DNA of 64,000 bases from Lichenostomus cassidix. Taxonomy: Eukaryota; Chordata; Aves; Passeriformes; Meliphagidae. Made by a program: the position numbers and the translations under genes. Each line of letters starts with the position of its first letter. The first letter of the stretch is position 1. Location of the stretch: NCBI GenBank assembly GCA_008360975.2, contig CM039192.1, positions 9,640,194 through 9,704,193 of the forward strand, written 5' to 3'. Below the pieces are notes generated by a model. The model was not told the origin of the DNA. It saw only the letters and a list, made by a program, of their open reading frames with translations, and did no database searches. Shown one piece after another: positions 37,641-47,000 of the stretch.

Positions 37641-38601
37641 TTAAACAGAAATAATGCAGAGATACGGTTTCCCTTTCTCGTCTGTCCTGTAAAGTGCAGC
37701 ACTGCTCTTTTGACTGACTGACGGCGATGACCCACTAACAACGTCCTACTTCGCCGCCCGGTCGCCACCCGCTGCCCGGGGGTGCCCCGGCCGTGCCCCA
37801 GGGCGGGTGGCGGGTGCCCGGGGCCGCTCCTCCCGGCCTGTGCTGGCTCCCGGCTGGAGAGCTCCGAGGTCACTGACGGCTTCGTGGCGTTCAGCTCATC
37901 CGTGTTAATTAGAGACTCTGAAAAATACTTTCAGCGATATCTATATACAGAGACGGGAAAGAAATAGTTCGGCGTAACCTGCGCCACTTCTCCTCCTTCT
38001 TCTTCCCGAGATGGTGCGGAGCAACTGCAAACTGGCGCTCCTTGGCAGAGCAGGGCGCCGAGCAGAGAGCGCAGGTTTGGGAGGAAAAGGAGAAACAAAC
38101 CATGACGTGGGGGTAAAAGAGAAAAGATTAGGGAGGTTGTTTTTTTCCTTTTTGCAAAGACGTCAACGGGGCATTGAACACATGGCAGGCGAGAGGCGGG
38201 GAGGCGCCGGTCCTGCGGCCGCTCCGCCCGCCGTGCCCCTCGGCGCCATGTGCGCAGCACGTTGTACCGCGGCGGCCCTTCCCCGGCGAGGCAGGGCAGG
38301 CGGAGCCGCGAGGCCATCGCTGGCCCGGGGACAGCTTGAGTTCGTTGCGTCAAGCCGAGTACTTCGTTACAGCCGGAGCCCCGTCGCCAGCGCCCGGGAT
38401 GGGGCGGGCGGCCCTGCGGGACGGAGAAGCGGTGATAAGCTGGTGATAAGCGGCCGCGGGTTGCTGCCCTGCCCAGACGGGTGCTCCGGGAGCGAGGCAA
38501 AGCGGCAGCCCCGGCGCAGCGCTCAGGCCCGGGCCGCTCCGGTGGCCAGCAGCGTGCGCTTCGTGCGAGGTGGGGCTCCGGGAGCCGGCCCGTCACCTAC
38601 C
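37607..38601 (-). other. IRX6: Probable 3' UTR of IRX6
   Basis: Region between the predicted stop codon and the first candidate polyadenylation signal. GC-rich near the gene and AT-richer distally. Open frames on both strands here (up to 262 codons on the plus strand at 38011-38799) are stop-poor because of composition and show no domain. Confidence 0.4.
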
Positions 38602-38702
38602 TCACCTCCGCAGCACGGGCCGGAACGCTGTCCGCAGCCTGTCCAGGCAGGTCCCGCCCAGCTCGGTGCCTTCCGGGCCGCCCTTGGCGCCCCGCCCGAA
38701 GC
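38602..38702 (-). CDS. IRX6: IRX6 coding exon 6, C-terminal tail (residues 403-434)
   Basis: A good acceptor (CTTGTGTCTGTGCAG) opens an exon in the right phase that adds 32 residues, beginning FGRGAKGG, and ends at TGA (38604-38602). Its end, [12 protein letters not shown], resembles the C-terminal LLKTAFQPV segment I remember from IRX3 and the LKSPFQPV segment of IRX1, supporting a real ancestral exon. No transcript is available, so the alternative of an unspliced exon 5 tail remains. Confidence 0.6.
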
Positions 38703-41700
38703 CTGCACAGACACAAGCGGCTCGGTGGGCACGGCCCGGCCCCGCCGCCATCCCCTGCCCGCTCGCCTCGAGCGGGGAAGCCTCGGCGTCCGCACCTGAC
38801 ACCTGGGCACGGCCGAACACCGGGGGTGTCACCGAGCGGACGGGTTCACGCCGCGCCCTGTGTCCCGGCCCGGCCCGCGGTCCCGCCCGTCCCCGCGGCC
38901 CCGCCGCCGCGGGTACCTTCGCCCGCCGCCGCGAACTGGCACGGCTCCCCCAGGCCGCGGTGGGACGCGCAGCTTCGCGGGAGCGGCTGCAGGTTGAAAG
39001 CGGAGCTCCGGAAGGCCTTGGCGGGCAGGGGTTGCTCCCCCGCCGCGCCGCCGCCTCCCTCCGCGCCGCGGCCCTCGGGGCTGCCCCTGCGTGCCGCGCT
39101 GGCCCCGGCGGTGCGCGCCAGCGACCAGATGCGCGGCTTCTCCGCGGGCGCGTAGGGCGGCGGCGGGCCGGCCAAGGAGGCGGGGGCGAAGTCCGCGGCT
39201 GGGGCCTTGGCACAAGGAAAGGCGTGGAAGGGGCCGGGCAGGCTGCAGTCGCTCCGCGGAACCTCGGGCAGCGCCGCGCCCACGCCGGGGGCTTCCTGCA
39301 GGGAGCTGGTCCGGCCCTTCTCTGACTTCCCCGCCTCCTCCTCCTCCTCCTCTTCCTCCTCCTCCAGGTCGCTGAACCGCAGGTCCTTGTCCTCCTTGTA
39401 GCTCTTCTGCTCTGCTTGGACACACACGGGAGAGAAAGGGGCGGCAGGGCGTTAGTGCGGGTGCGGGGAAGTTGGGGGGCTTCGAGATCGGCCGTCACTT
39501 CGAGCCTACTTGGAGGCGCCCGTCTGCCTCTCCCGCCTACCTCTGCCTTCACCCTCCGCACTGTATTCGTCCTCTTCCCGCGGTGTTTCTTCTTTCCTCT
39601 CTTCCCCCGCTTTGTTCTTGGGAGACCAGGTCATTTTGTTTTCTTTCTTGAGCCTCCGTCTGGCGTTAGCAAACCAAGTGGACACTTGCGTCAGGGTCAT
39701 TTTGGTGATGATAGCCAGCATGATTTTCTCTCCTTTGGTGGGGTAGGGGTTTTTGCGGTGCTCGTACAGCCAGGTCTTGAGGGTACTCGTCGTCTCTCGC
39801 GTTGCATTTTTGCGTCTGGCTGAACCACCGAAATCCACCGTCCCGTACCTGCTGGGAGATGATCAGGGAGGGGGGGCCGCCGGGAGTCCGACAAGAGCCC
39901 CCCGGCCCGGCCCGGCCCAGCGCAGCCAAGCCGCAGGCCGGTGTGGTCCCTGCCTATCTGCCTTCCCGCCCCTGCCCTCCTGGCATCGCCGCCCAACTTT
40001 GATTTCCGCTGTCTGCTGCTCCCGGGGCGCCTCGTTTCTTTTGTACAACGTTTGTCAGGTCGGAGCCCCCCCGTCCCCCGCCGTTTGATGTCGGCCGCCG
40101 CCTCGCAGGGGGATGCTAATGCTGCCGGGCGCTGATCAAAGGGGTTTTACCTGTCGTACTGGTACTGCCCCAAGGAATGATCGTAGGAGTAGTAGGTAGC
40201 GGGCTGCGCGATTCCCGAGTGCAACGTTCCGGCGCCGTCTTTGATTTCATACTGGGGGTTCTGCAAGGGAAGCGGCAGCGTTTGGCGTCGAGCAGGACGG
40301 GAACCCCGCCGCGCCCCGCAGCCCCAGGTCCCCGCGGCAGCCGAGTCCCTTCGCGCCCCCCACCCCCGACGGGCCGGCGCCGCTCCCGGTCCCTCGGCGG
40401 TCCCCCGCCCCGACACCGACTGCGAAACACGAAGTTTCTCCCGCCTGTTGCACCCCCCTCCCCTCCGCAGCGCTGCCGGGCGGGCGGGCACTCACCAGCG
40501 CGGTGTAGAGCGCGGCGGGCTCGGCGCCGTAGGGCAGGTAGTTGCCGTAGCCCTGGCCGGCGGCGTACGGGGCGCTGTACATGCCCAGCGCGGCATTGAG
40601 CTCGGCGCGGCCGGGCGCCAGCAGCCGGCTCTCGTACGGGGCGCAGCAGAGGGAGGCGGCGGCCGGCGCCGAGGAGGCATCCGGCCCGGAGCGGGGGCCG
40701 GCCTCGCAGCAGGTCGTGCTGGGGCTGGCGGGCACGAAAAACTGCGGAGAGGAGAGAGCGGGACGGCGCCGAGTGACTGTCGAGGCAGCCCCATCGGGGG
40801 GAATTTAGGAGCGTGTGCGCGCTTGGTGTGTGCGGAGGGGGGGGCGGCGGTGAGGAGGGGGATAGGAAACGCGGGCTGAAGCAACTAATTATAGAAACCG
40901 GGAAATAAACCGAATGGGAAGCAGGAGCTCTTGGGAAGGGGGCACGATTAATCAAGCAGGCAAAACTTTAAGGAAATAATTGCTCTCGAAAAAGGTATAA
41001 CATCCGTACTGCTCCATCCTTCCCGCCCCCGCTCGGTCCATCTGCATTGATTTAAAGGCAAAAAGTTGCGATTACAGTTAATTTGACAATAGACACAGCA
41101 GTAAATATGTCAGCCAACGCAATCGAAGGCATTTGATTTCAATAACTTCAAGGGGACAGCTAACTTCCCAAGCGAGAGAGGCACATCTTGCAGTGATTAC
41201 GGTGTATAAATAATTCTACCCAAATAAATCGTGACTCGAAGTACACTATAGCTACGACTTAGTTAATACTGGGCGCCTTAGTGTGAGTGGGGGGTGCCCT
41301 TCGGAAATCGCATGGGGGAAAAAAACTCTCGACAGATCCTAATAAAACACAGGAAAAGGACCGACCCGTGTAGGAAGGAGGGAGGGAACGGCACAGCCCG
41401 GTTCCGCAGAAACGCGAGTGAAACCCCGACCCCCCGAGCGCCGGTTCCCGCTGCCCGCACACCCTCCGCGGTGCCCGGGCGGCAGCGGTGCGGCGGGGGA
41501 TGCTCCCGGCGCAGCGCGGCCGCTCCGCGGGCTCGGAAAGCGGTCGTAGGTGGGATTTATGTTTTTATTTGTTTGTTGCACTTAAAACTGAACGGTGAAG
41601 GGTGGGGAGGAGGGGGAATTACCGGTTTTCTACACGCCTTTGCTGTGCACACTGCGAGTTATTTGTTTAAGCCTAACACAACACAAACGAGACATAAACA

Positions 41701-41900
41701 CACACGCACATTTTTTAAAAAAAGGCTCCAGATGTGCCCTTTTAAAAAAATATTCTAAGTAAGGGAAAGGGAAGAAAAAAAGGGAGGGGGGGACAAGACA
41801 TCTGGACAGCAGCAGCGGAATCTAAACAAAAGTGAGTGCTGCTCACTCGCCTTACCTGTGAAGTGGTGCTGTAGGGGTATCCGAACTGAGAGAAGGACAT
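38602..41900 (-). CDS. IRX6: Iroquois-class TALE homeobox transcription factor IRX6
   Basis: Minus-strand gene with six predicted coding exons: 41900-41856, 40741-40496, 40260-40151, 39848-39541, 39411-38917 and 38702-38602, giving 1305 nt and 434 residues. All introns have GT..AG ends and phases agree. The protein is a nuclear DNA-binding regulator of patterning and neural fate (family knowledge). Seen: N-terminus [17 protein letters not shown] near residues 23-28; [11 protein letters not shown] at 46-56; NPQYEIKD at 98-105; Tyr-rich [10 protein letters not shown] at 127-136; a 63-residue-type TALE homeodomain (about 144-206) with the PYP loop insertion at 168-170 and recognition helix [11 protein letters not shown] at 192-202; acidic region with ten Glu at 253-262; KPRIWSLA motif at 328-335. 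LCCAPY, NPQYE and the arrangement around the KPRIWSLA motif fit IRX6 better than IRX4, the next-best paralogue; IRX2/IRX5 begin differently and IRX1/IRX3 lack these N-terminal motifs. Human IRX6 is similar in length (about 446). The start has A at -3. Confidence 0.85.
38917..39411 (-). CDS. IRX6: IRX6 coding exon 5 (acidic tract and KPRIWSLA motif)
   Basis: Acceptor GTCCAAGCAG opens on AGCAGAAGAGC, completing Glu237 and reading [16 protein letters not shown] followed by the Glu run. It contains the Iroquois C-terminal motif [13 protein letters not shown] and the stretch [18 protein letters not shown], which aligns with the C-terminal part of human IRX6 as I remember it. Predicted donor GAAG/GTACCC. 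If this donor is skipped, the frame runs on to a stop at 38848-38846, giving a different short tail. Confidence 0.8.
39541..39848 (-). CDS. IRX6: IRX6 coding exon 4 with the TALE homeodomain
   Basis: Acceptor CATCTCCCAGCAG, then GTACGGGACG, completes Arg134 and continues [18 protein letters not shown]. It encodes the whole homeodomain, including the PYP loop extension, [19 protein letters not shown] and [13 protein letters not shown]. Ends GGCAGAG before donor GTAGGC, phase 1. The acceptor is a tandem CAGCAG; use of the upstream AG would add one Ser before Arg134 without a frameshift. Confidence 0.9.
40151..40260 (-). CDS. IRX6: IRX6 coding exon 3 (residues 98-133 and part of 134)
   Basis: Acceptor CCTTGCAG precedes AACCCCCAG, giving [11 protein letters not shown]. 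The exon ends GACAG before donor GTAAAA, leaving a split Arg codon (AG/G). Encodes the Tyr-rich segment LGQYQYDR just before the homeodomain. Confidence 0.88.
40496..40741 (-). CDS. IRX6: IRX6 coding exon 2 (residues 16-97)
   Basis: Acceptor CTCTCCGCAG precedes TTTTTCGTGCCC, giving [13 protein letters not shown]. The donor is CTG then GTGAGT. Both ends are phase 0 and the 82 codons join cleanly to exons 1 and 3. Holds [11 protein letters not shown] and the Tyr/Gly-rich [11 protein letters not shown] stretch. Confidence 0.88.
40742..41855 (-). other. IRX6: IRX6 intron 1
   Basis: 1114-nt intron, the longest in the gene, with GTAAGG donor and CCGCAG acceptor. Its 40880-41290 part is AT-rich and motif-dense and is listed separately as a candidate regulatory element; the 41390-41530 part is GC-rich. 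Confidence 0.85.
40880..41290 (-). promoter_or_regulatory. Candidate intronic enhancer in IRX6 intron 1
   Basis: AT-rich block inside a CpG-rich gene. It has CAACTAATTATAG near 40881, ACGATTAATCAAGC near 40944, GTTAATTTGACAATAGACA near 41077, ATGTCAGCC (TALE-type TGACA/TGTCA) near 41107, and CTTCAAGGGG near 41146. CpGs survive in AT-rich surroundings (TTGCGATTACAG, CAATCGAAGG, GATTACGGTG), a sign of constraint. No coding frame; function inferred. Confidence 0.4.
41856..41900 (-). CDS. IRX6: IRX6 coding exon 1 (residues 1-15)
   Basis: ATG at 41900-41898 opens [15 protein letters not shown], the conserved Iroquois N-terminus, and ends at CAG before the consensus donor GTAAGG (minus strand, 41855-41850). 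Phase 0. The A at -3 supports this start. Confidence 0.9.
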
Positions 41901-42300
41901 AGTTGCTCCTTATTTTTGGACCATAGGCAATATTTTCCCCCCAAGATCGATTGTAACTAAACCCTGCTTCAAGATGCACCTTCTCACACACACATTTCCA
42001 CGTATGGCTTTTTTTTTTTTTCTCAATTATAGATGATTGCACTTAAGAGAAGCAGCCAGACATCTGAGGCGGGGGGGGGAGGCTGGTGCCTGGATTAAAA
42101 AAATAGGCTACCCCCCACTTCCCATCGCTCTTAATAAATATGTTTGTATAGAGGGAGTTTAAAAAGCCACCCCACATGTATAGAGAGTTTAAGTGCAAAG
42201 GGGCTTTTTCAAAGAGGGGGGGAAAATCACGTAGGGCTTGCAAGATACGGAGCTTGCTTGTATTATTTTCTGCTCTATAGGTCTTTAGCGTTCATCGGTG
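41901..42300 (-). promoter_or_regulatory. IRX6: IRX6 5' UTR and core promoter region
   Basis: Sequence immediately upstream of the start codon. No clear TATAAA box was found; candidate AT-rich cores are at 42121-42190. It holds an out-of-frame upstream ATG at 42042 whose frame overlaps the main start, and ACATGT at 42174-42179, which matches the half-symmetric ACAnnTGT element reported for Iroquois proteins. A short near-repeat (TGTATAGAGGGAGTTTAAA and TGTATAGAGAGTTTAA) occurs at about 42145-42195. TSS position is not determined. Confidence 0.5.
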
Positions 42301-42314
42301 GGCGAGGAGCGGGG

Positions 42315-42322
42315 TGACGTCA
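42315..42322. promoter_or_regulatory. Perfect CRE palindrome TGACGTCA
   Basis: Full eight-base cAMP response element, about 415 bp upstream of the IRX6 ATG at the edge of the CpG island, a usual location for functional CREB/ATF sites. Occupancy unknown. Confidence 0.55.
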
Positions 42323-43455
42323 CGGCCCTGCCGGCAGCAGCAGGCAGCGGCGGGCAGGAGCAGGCAGCGCCCCGCGCCCGCTCCCAGCGCTTGGTTCATG
42401 TTGGTTTACTGTTGTGCTCTGATGCACGTCAAAGGCGGGACTGGGGGTGCCTTGCGCTTGGTCTCTTTTCCCTTTATTTTTAAACACAATCAAAATTTGT
42501 CTTCGGGGAGTAAATACCAAGTGGGGACATCGCGGCACCCGCCAGCCCCAGCGTGCCCCCTGCCACGGGCCCGCCGCGGGGAGGACGAGCGCAGGGCAGG
42601 GGTCGCGGTGGCAGCGGCGGTGCCGGGCGCTTCCAGGGAAGCAGCTCTCGAGGTCGGCCCGGCTGACGCAGCCCTCCCGGCCCTTCTCGCTGACCCCGTG
42701 GCCATCCCCAGGGCCGGGCGCTGCTGTACAACGCGGCCCCGGTGTTGCACCGGAGCCGCTGAGCCGAGCTCCCCGCCTCGGCATCTCTGCCCGTCGCGGC
42801 GGCCCGGAGCCGCGGGAGCGGGGTCAGACCTCGCCGCGCATAGCGTGCGCTGCCTGCTGGGGCAGGGGCAGGGCCGGGGCCGGGACAGAACGCGGGCCGC
42901 AGGGCAGCCCGAAGCCCATTCTCTGAGGAGGGCTGAGCGGGGCGTCCCTTGTTCTCCCTTAGCCCCGTGATGGTCCCGCCGGGAGGGGGGGCCGGGGCGG
43001 TGGCAGGTCAGCGGGGCGCTGATGGATGGATGGCTGCCTGCAGCCTGGCCGGCCCGTTACCGCCACGGCATAATTGCATCAATTAACAAATGGAAATGCC
43101 CTTGTTTAACCAGCGACTTACATATTGCCTTTGAGGCGAGATCACCGGGAGGGAAACGGGGATTTTCCCCCCGAGCCTGGAGCTGCCGCGGCCCTCCAGG
43201 GCAGGACAGAGCGCGATGTCCTGCCAGTGGCAATTCATAAAGAAGAAGAAAACCAAGAAAAAACGCGGCCTGGGGCGGCCCGGCGGCACTTGTCCCGAGC
43301 ACGCCGGGGCTGTGTCCCGTGGAGGCGGCGGGCAGCCCTGGCAGCCGTGCCTGTGCCCGTGCCCTGTGCCCGCCCCGCCGGAGCGGCTCCGCTCCGCTCC
43401 GCCGCCACCGCTGCGCTCCCCGACGGGTGGCGCTGCCGATCCGCGAGCGATGCGC

Positions 43456-43480
43456 GCCGGCCCGGCCCGGCCCGGCCCGG
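43456..43480. repeat. (CCCGG)5 pentanucleotide repeat
   Basis: About five tandem pentamers of the CCCGG type inside the CpG island. Confidence 0.85.
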
Positions 43481-43514
43481 GAGCCTCTCCCCTCCGCGCC
43501 CCGGGCCGGGTGGC

Positions 43515-43542
43515 CCCTGCCCTGCCCTGCCCTGCCCTGCCC
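43515..43542. repeat. (CCCTG)5 pentanucleotide repeat
   Basis: Five CCCTG units and a partial CCC, 35 bp after the CCCGG repeat. Likely length-variable. Confidence 0.85.
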
Positions 43543-43869
43543 GTGCGGGCGGCGCTCCGCCGGCAGCCAGCGAGCACAGCCGCGACGGGCCCCTCCGCAG
43601 CCCGGGAGGTGCGCAGCGCGGACGGCCCTTTTGCGCGCTCGCGGAGATTCTCCGCCGTCAGCACGGGAGCAGAGCGGGCTGCCCGCGCCGTCGGGGCCGC
43701 TGCCCGCGGGGCCGGAGCGACGAGAGGAGCGGGGCGCCCAGTCGCGTTCGCCCCGCTGGGGTGAGCCGAGGGGCCCGGAGCTCAAGGCCGCCTGTCACAG
43801 CCCTCTAACGTCGCCCGCAGCCTGGCGAGACGGAGCGCTCAGGCGGTGTAAACCCGAGCCATGTCAATT

Positions 43870-44040
43870 GTCGTTAACAGGGGTAATAACTTAAAATTCA
43901 TTAAAGAACACCTTTGGGTAACATTACTGCTAATTATTTAATTGCAAGAATCCCTATGGGGAAAATTATGCTAATTATAAAGTAATAAAACCACTTGTTC
44001 TAAAGCACTTAATTCAGCAAAATTTAGTCTTTTCACCCGA
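43870..44040. promoter_or_regulatory. Candidate conserved element, homeodomain-site cluster
   Basis: Directly after the CpG island the sequence is AT-rich with several homeodomain cores: AAAATTCATTAAAG, GCTAATTATTTAATTGC, TGCTAATTATAAAG, CACTTAATTCAGC, and an adjacent AATTGTCGTTAACAG. About 2 kb upstream of the IRX6 ATG, so it may be a promoter-proximal enhancer. Called on motif density. Confidence 0.4.
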
Positions 44041-44049
44041 ACATTTTGT

Positions 44050-47000
44050 ATGTTATTTGATGGAAGAAACAACAAGAATAGCTGTGTGCTCATCCCGCCT
44101 GCGGCTCAGAGCCCAAAGGAGCTGTCACTGGCAGTGTGTTTGTGCTGGCAGGTTGCATGCAGGGCTCTCACTCTCCTCACCGAAGTGATGAGCACAGTGG
44201 CCACGAAAACTGGGGCAGAATTCACTGTGCAAAGGCACTTTTATAACAGAGATTATGCAGATCAATACAAACATTGTGTTTCCCAATCTTTATCATGCAC
44301 AATCGCTGTGAAAGCAACTCTATTACCTGTCAGGTACGTTGTAGCTGAGCTAAGCTTTGGGAGGTAGCCTTTCCCAACCCAGCTCTCTCCACTTACAGCA
44401 CTCTGCCCTATGGAGATGTTTCAGCAGCATACTTTTTTCTAGGCACGCTCAAGAGCCATCCCGGTGACCCCTTTAATTGCCCTTACAAGCCGGGAGATTG
44501 AATGGTGTTCCCATCAACAAATACAAGTTCTGCTGTGCTCTCCAGCTCTTTGGGAGGACACAAACTCTGTCTCTTTGTGTTCTGAGCACTGCCACCATTC
44601 ACTCTGCCTGTCCATCACTGAGCAACTGTACTCTGCATGTCAAAGCTGCTAAAACATCTTTCTGTGATTTGTAAATATAGGCATAAACCTTCTGTTAACA
44701 AGTTCTTGAACCCGGCTTGGCAGAGGGTAGCTTTGGGTTGGAGTGTGTAATTTGCTGTTTTGTTCCTTGCAGGAAATCAGCTTCAGCCTCTTGATTTCCA
44801 TTCTGCACATACACCATGTTTCAGAGAAGCACAACTGACGCTGTACATGGTCACTGCAGGTTTTTCTTTCTCTATAAATCTGTGTCATCTCTCTCCCTGC
44901 ATACAAGCATATCATCCCATCAACCCCCACAACGTGCACTGCCTTCACCCAGTCAGCCTAGTGAGGAGTGTGCGACTACAAACACGAGCAAAACCCAAGA
45001 AAATGATCTCTCTTGATTCACAAACTTTTGTTCTTGAAAGAGAGGACTGCGAGGCTTAACTGAAAACATTTCTGCAAGCAGTTCTTCTTGAAGCGAGGCA
45101 GGAGTTCAAATGCAGCCAACAATGCGATTTTGGATGCTTTTAAAATCAACATCATTTGGTTTAGCTCTGATATTACTTTGCTCGGGAGGTAATTGCAAGG
45201 GGTGAAAGTAACAGTATGTGCTTCCTACCGATGCAAATGCAGCTGCCGATAACTGCATATGAAATAATAGGTTAATTGAAATAAGCAGGGGAAGAAGAAA
45301 GCAGCTTCAAAAACATGTAGCAGAAATGTGGCTGAGAAGAAAGTGTCTTTATATTTTAGAATACAGGGGGATTTTTTGGCTGTTGCTTTTTTTGTACTGA
45401 GAAAATGAAAATTCTTCAAGTCCATGCATGAATAAACAAGTACAGCTGGGCAGCCTAATACATAATTTATACTGATCAGTCACTGCAGATTTAACTGAAT
45501 AAAGCCAAAATGAACACTAATTGTTTTGACAAACTAAAATAGTGTATATGAGGTTTATTGTGAAGCTTGCTGGTTACTGTCCTTATCTCAGTGGCTGTTT
45601 TCAAGACTGATTTCTGCCTGAGAGGCAGAAACATATTAGGACAATACTAAGTTTAATATCTTGTTGAAGATAAAACATTTTAATTGCTTAACATACAAGC
45701 AGAAAATACAGAAGAGTCTCTTCAGGACAGAGGGGAGAACTGGCACTGTGAAGTGGGGGACATGAGCTGATTTAGGGGGTGAGGTATTGCTGAGGTTGTG
45801 GGTGGTAGTACATTGTCAGCTGAAGGCTAAACCTGAAAGTAGAGTTGTGGTTTTGTCACATTTGAAATACATCAGGAATAAATTTGCCTTTGGATACTTG
45901 TCTTCTGAAAGGGGACATCCAAAAAGTTGTCAGTGAATTTCCGGAGAGTTATGTACATAGGCTCGTTAATCTAAGAAGCTACACAGTTTTGCTTTGGTTT
46001 TGGTATGTGCAAAATGAAAGAAATATGTGGGTGGGCCTTTGCTTTGCTTCTCCAAACCCTCTCATTGAGATGGATGGCTAAATGAGAACAATTTAAGATA
46101 TCATTTGGGAATTAAATAAGAGACAGACAAATGTAATAATATTCGTGGGGATCCCTAAGCACCGCTTCTGCATGGGTTCCTTTGTGTGACACTGAGCTAC
46201 TTCCTCCTCACAGTCCTCTGCAGTGGCCTCCCCCTGTCACCTCGCCCTCCTGCCTCTTCTCCAAGGACTGGCAGCTCCACTTGGCTCCCAGCATCGCTTA
46301 CACAATGATCGATGGGTTTGCTGAATCTCAGATCATCACCATGTTTGCTGGGATTAAGTTAAGGGGTGTGGCTGTAAAATTGACAGTTGGGTTTGAGTGT
46401 TAGTGGAGTTGGAGGATGGTTGGACCCAGGGCTTTGTTCTAGACCATTCTGTGCACAGAGGCAGCCAAGTGGGTGGAAGCTGGACATGAATCTTTCCCAG
46501 GTTCTGGGGCAGCATTTTCCTTGGGTCTGGGGCTATCACTAACTTCTGATCACCCCAACTTGTGAAAACATACTTGGCTGATGAGAAAAAAAAGTGCTCT
46601 GCATCAGGGTTGTCAGGCATTTCAGTAGTAGCTTTTTTCAGGTTGTCTGTAGATTATTCTATCAAGTATCAGTTCAACTGGTGAAGATTCATCTACACAA
46701 AACTTGTGAGAATTTCACCTCTGAGAACTTGTAGAACTAGTTTGTGCTCTGCTGAGGTATGGGTTAATTTATGCCAGGAGACTTAGGGCAGCTCTCATTC
46801 AGTCTGACCCCTCTGTGGATTCAGTTTCCAGTAAAATAATTTTTTTTTTTTTTTTTTTTTTGGTGACAAAGCAATTGCTGGTCTGACGCATCATGAGCAG
46901 GGTTCACCATTAACCACCCAGCTGTGCCTATGCTTTCATGGCATTTGCACCAGCTCATGTGCAGTTGGTGTGAAGGAGTCATGTGCTAAACTGAAGGTTT

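Larger units (their letters stand above)
42290..43860. promoter_or_regulatory. CpG island upstream of IRX6
   Basis: Very GC- and CpG-rich sequence covering the upstream side of the IRX6 promoter, with many GC boxes and two 5-bp-period repeats. An AT-rich inclusion at about 43067-43135 (CATAATTGCATCAATTAAC) may be a constrained site cluster. Such islands around developmental genes often start divergent non-coding transcripts; none can be shown here. Long frames on both strands result from composition. Confidence 0.7.

Noticed and set aside
38011..39325. Long plus-strand frames (262, 224 and 251 codons) over the IRX6 3' region
   Set aside because: They are antisense to or beside the real exons, rich in Arg/Ala/Pro/Gly, and mutually overlapping; stop codons are rare because the DNA is GC-rich.
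38602..39561. A single uninterrupted 319-codon minus-strand frame
   Set aside because: It is out of frame with the Iroquois protein across exon 5 and reads as Arg/Ala/Pro-rich noise; only its last 33 codons (with the stop) coincide with predicted exon 6.
38602..41900. Identification as IRX4 or IRX3 rather than IRX6
   Set aside because: IRX4 shares the FGYPYS start, STTCCE-like segment and ETTSTLK arm but, as I recall it, lacks [11 protein letters not shown] and NPQYE; IRX3 and IRX1 have different N-termini. IRX6 fits all of these, though the distinction relies on memory.
42314..43894. Frames of up to 242 codons in the upstream CpG island
   Set aside because: Overlapping frames on both strands with no motif; composition artefact of the island.
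46840..46861. Poly-T run as the tail of a minus-strand retroposon
   Set aside because: No element body or target-site duplication could be recognised next to it.
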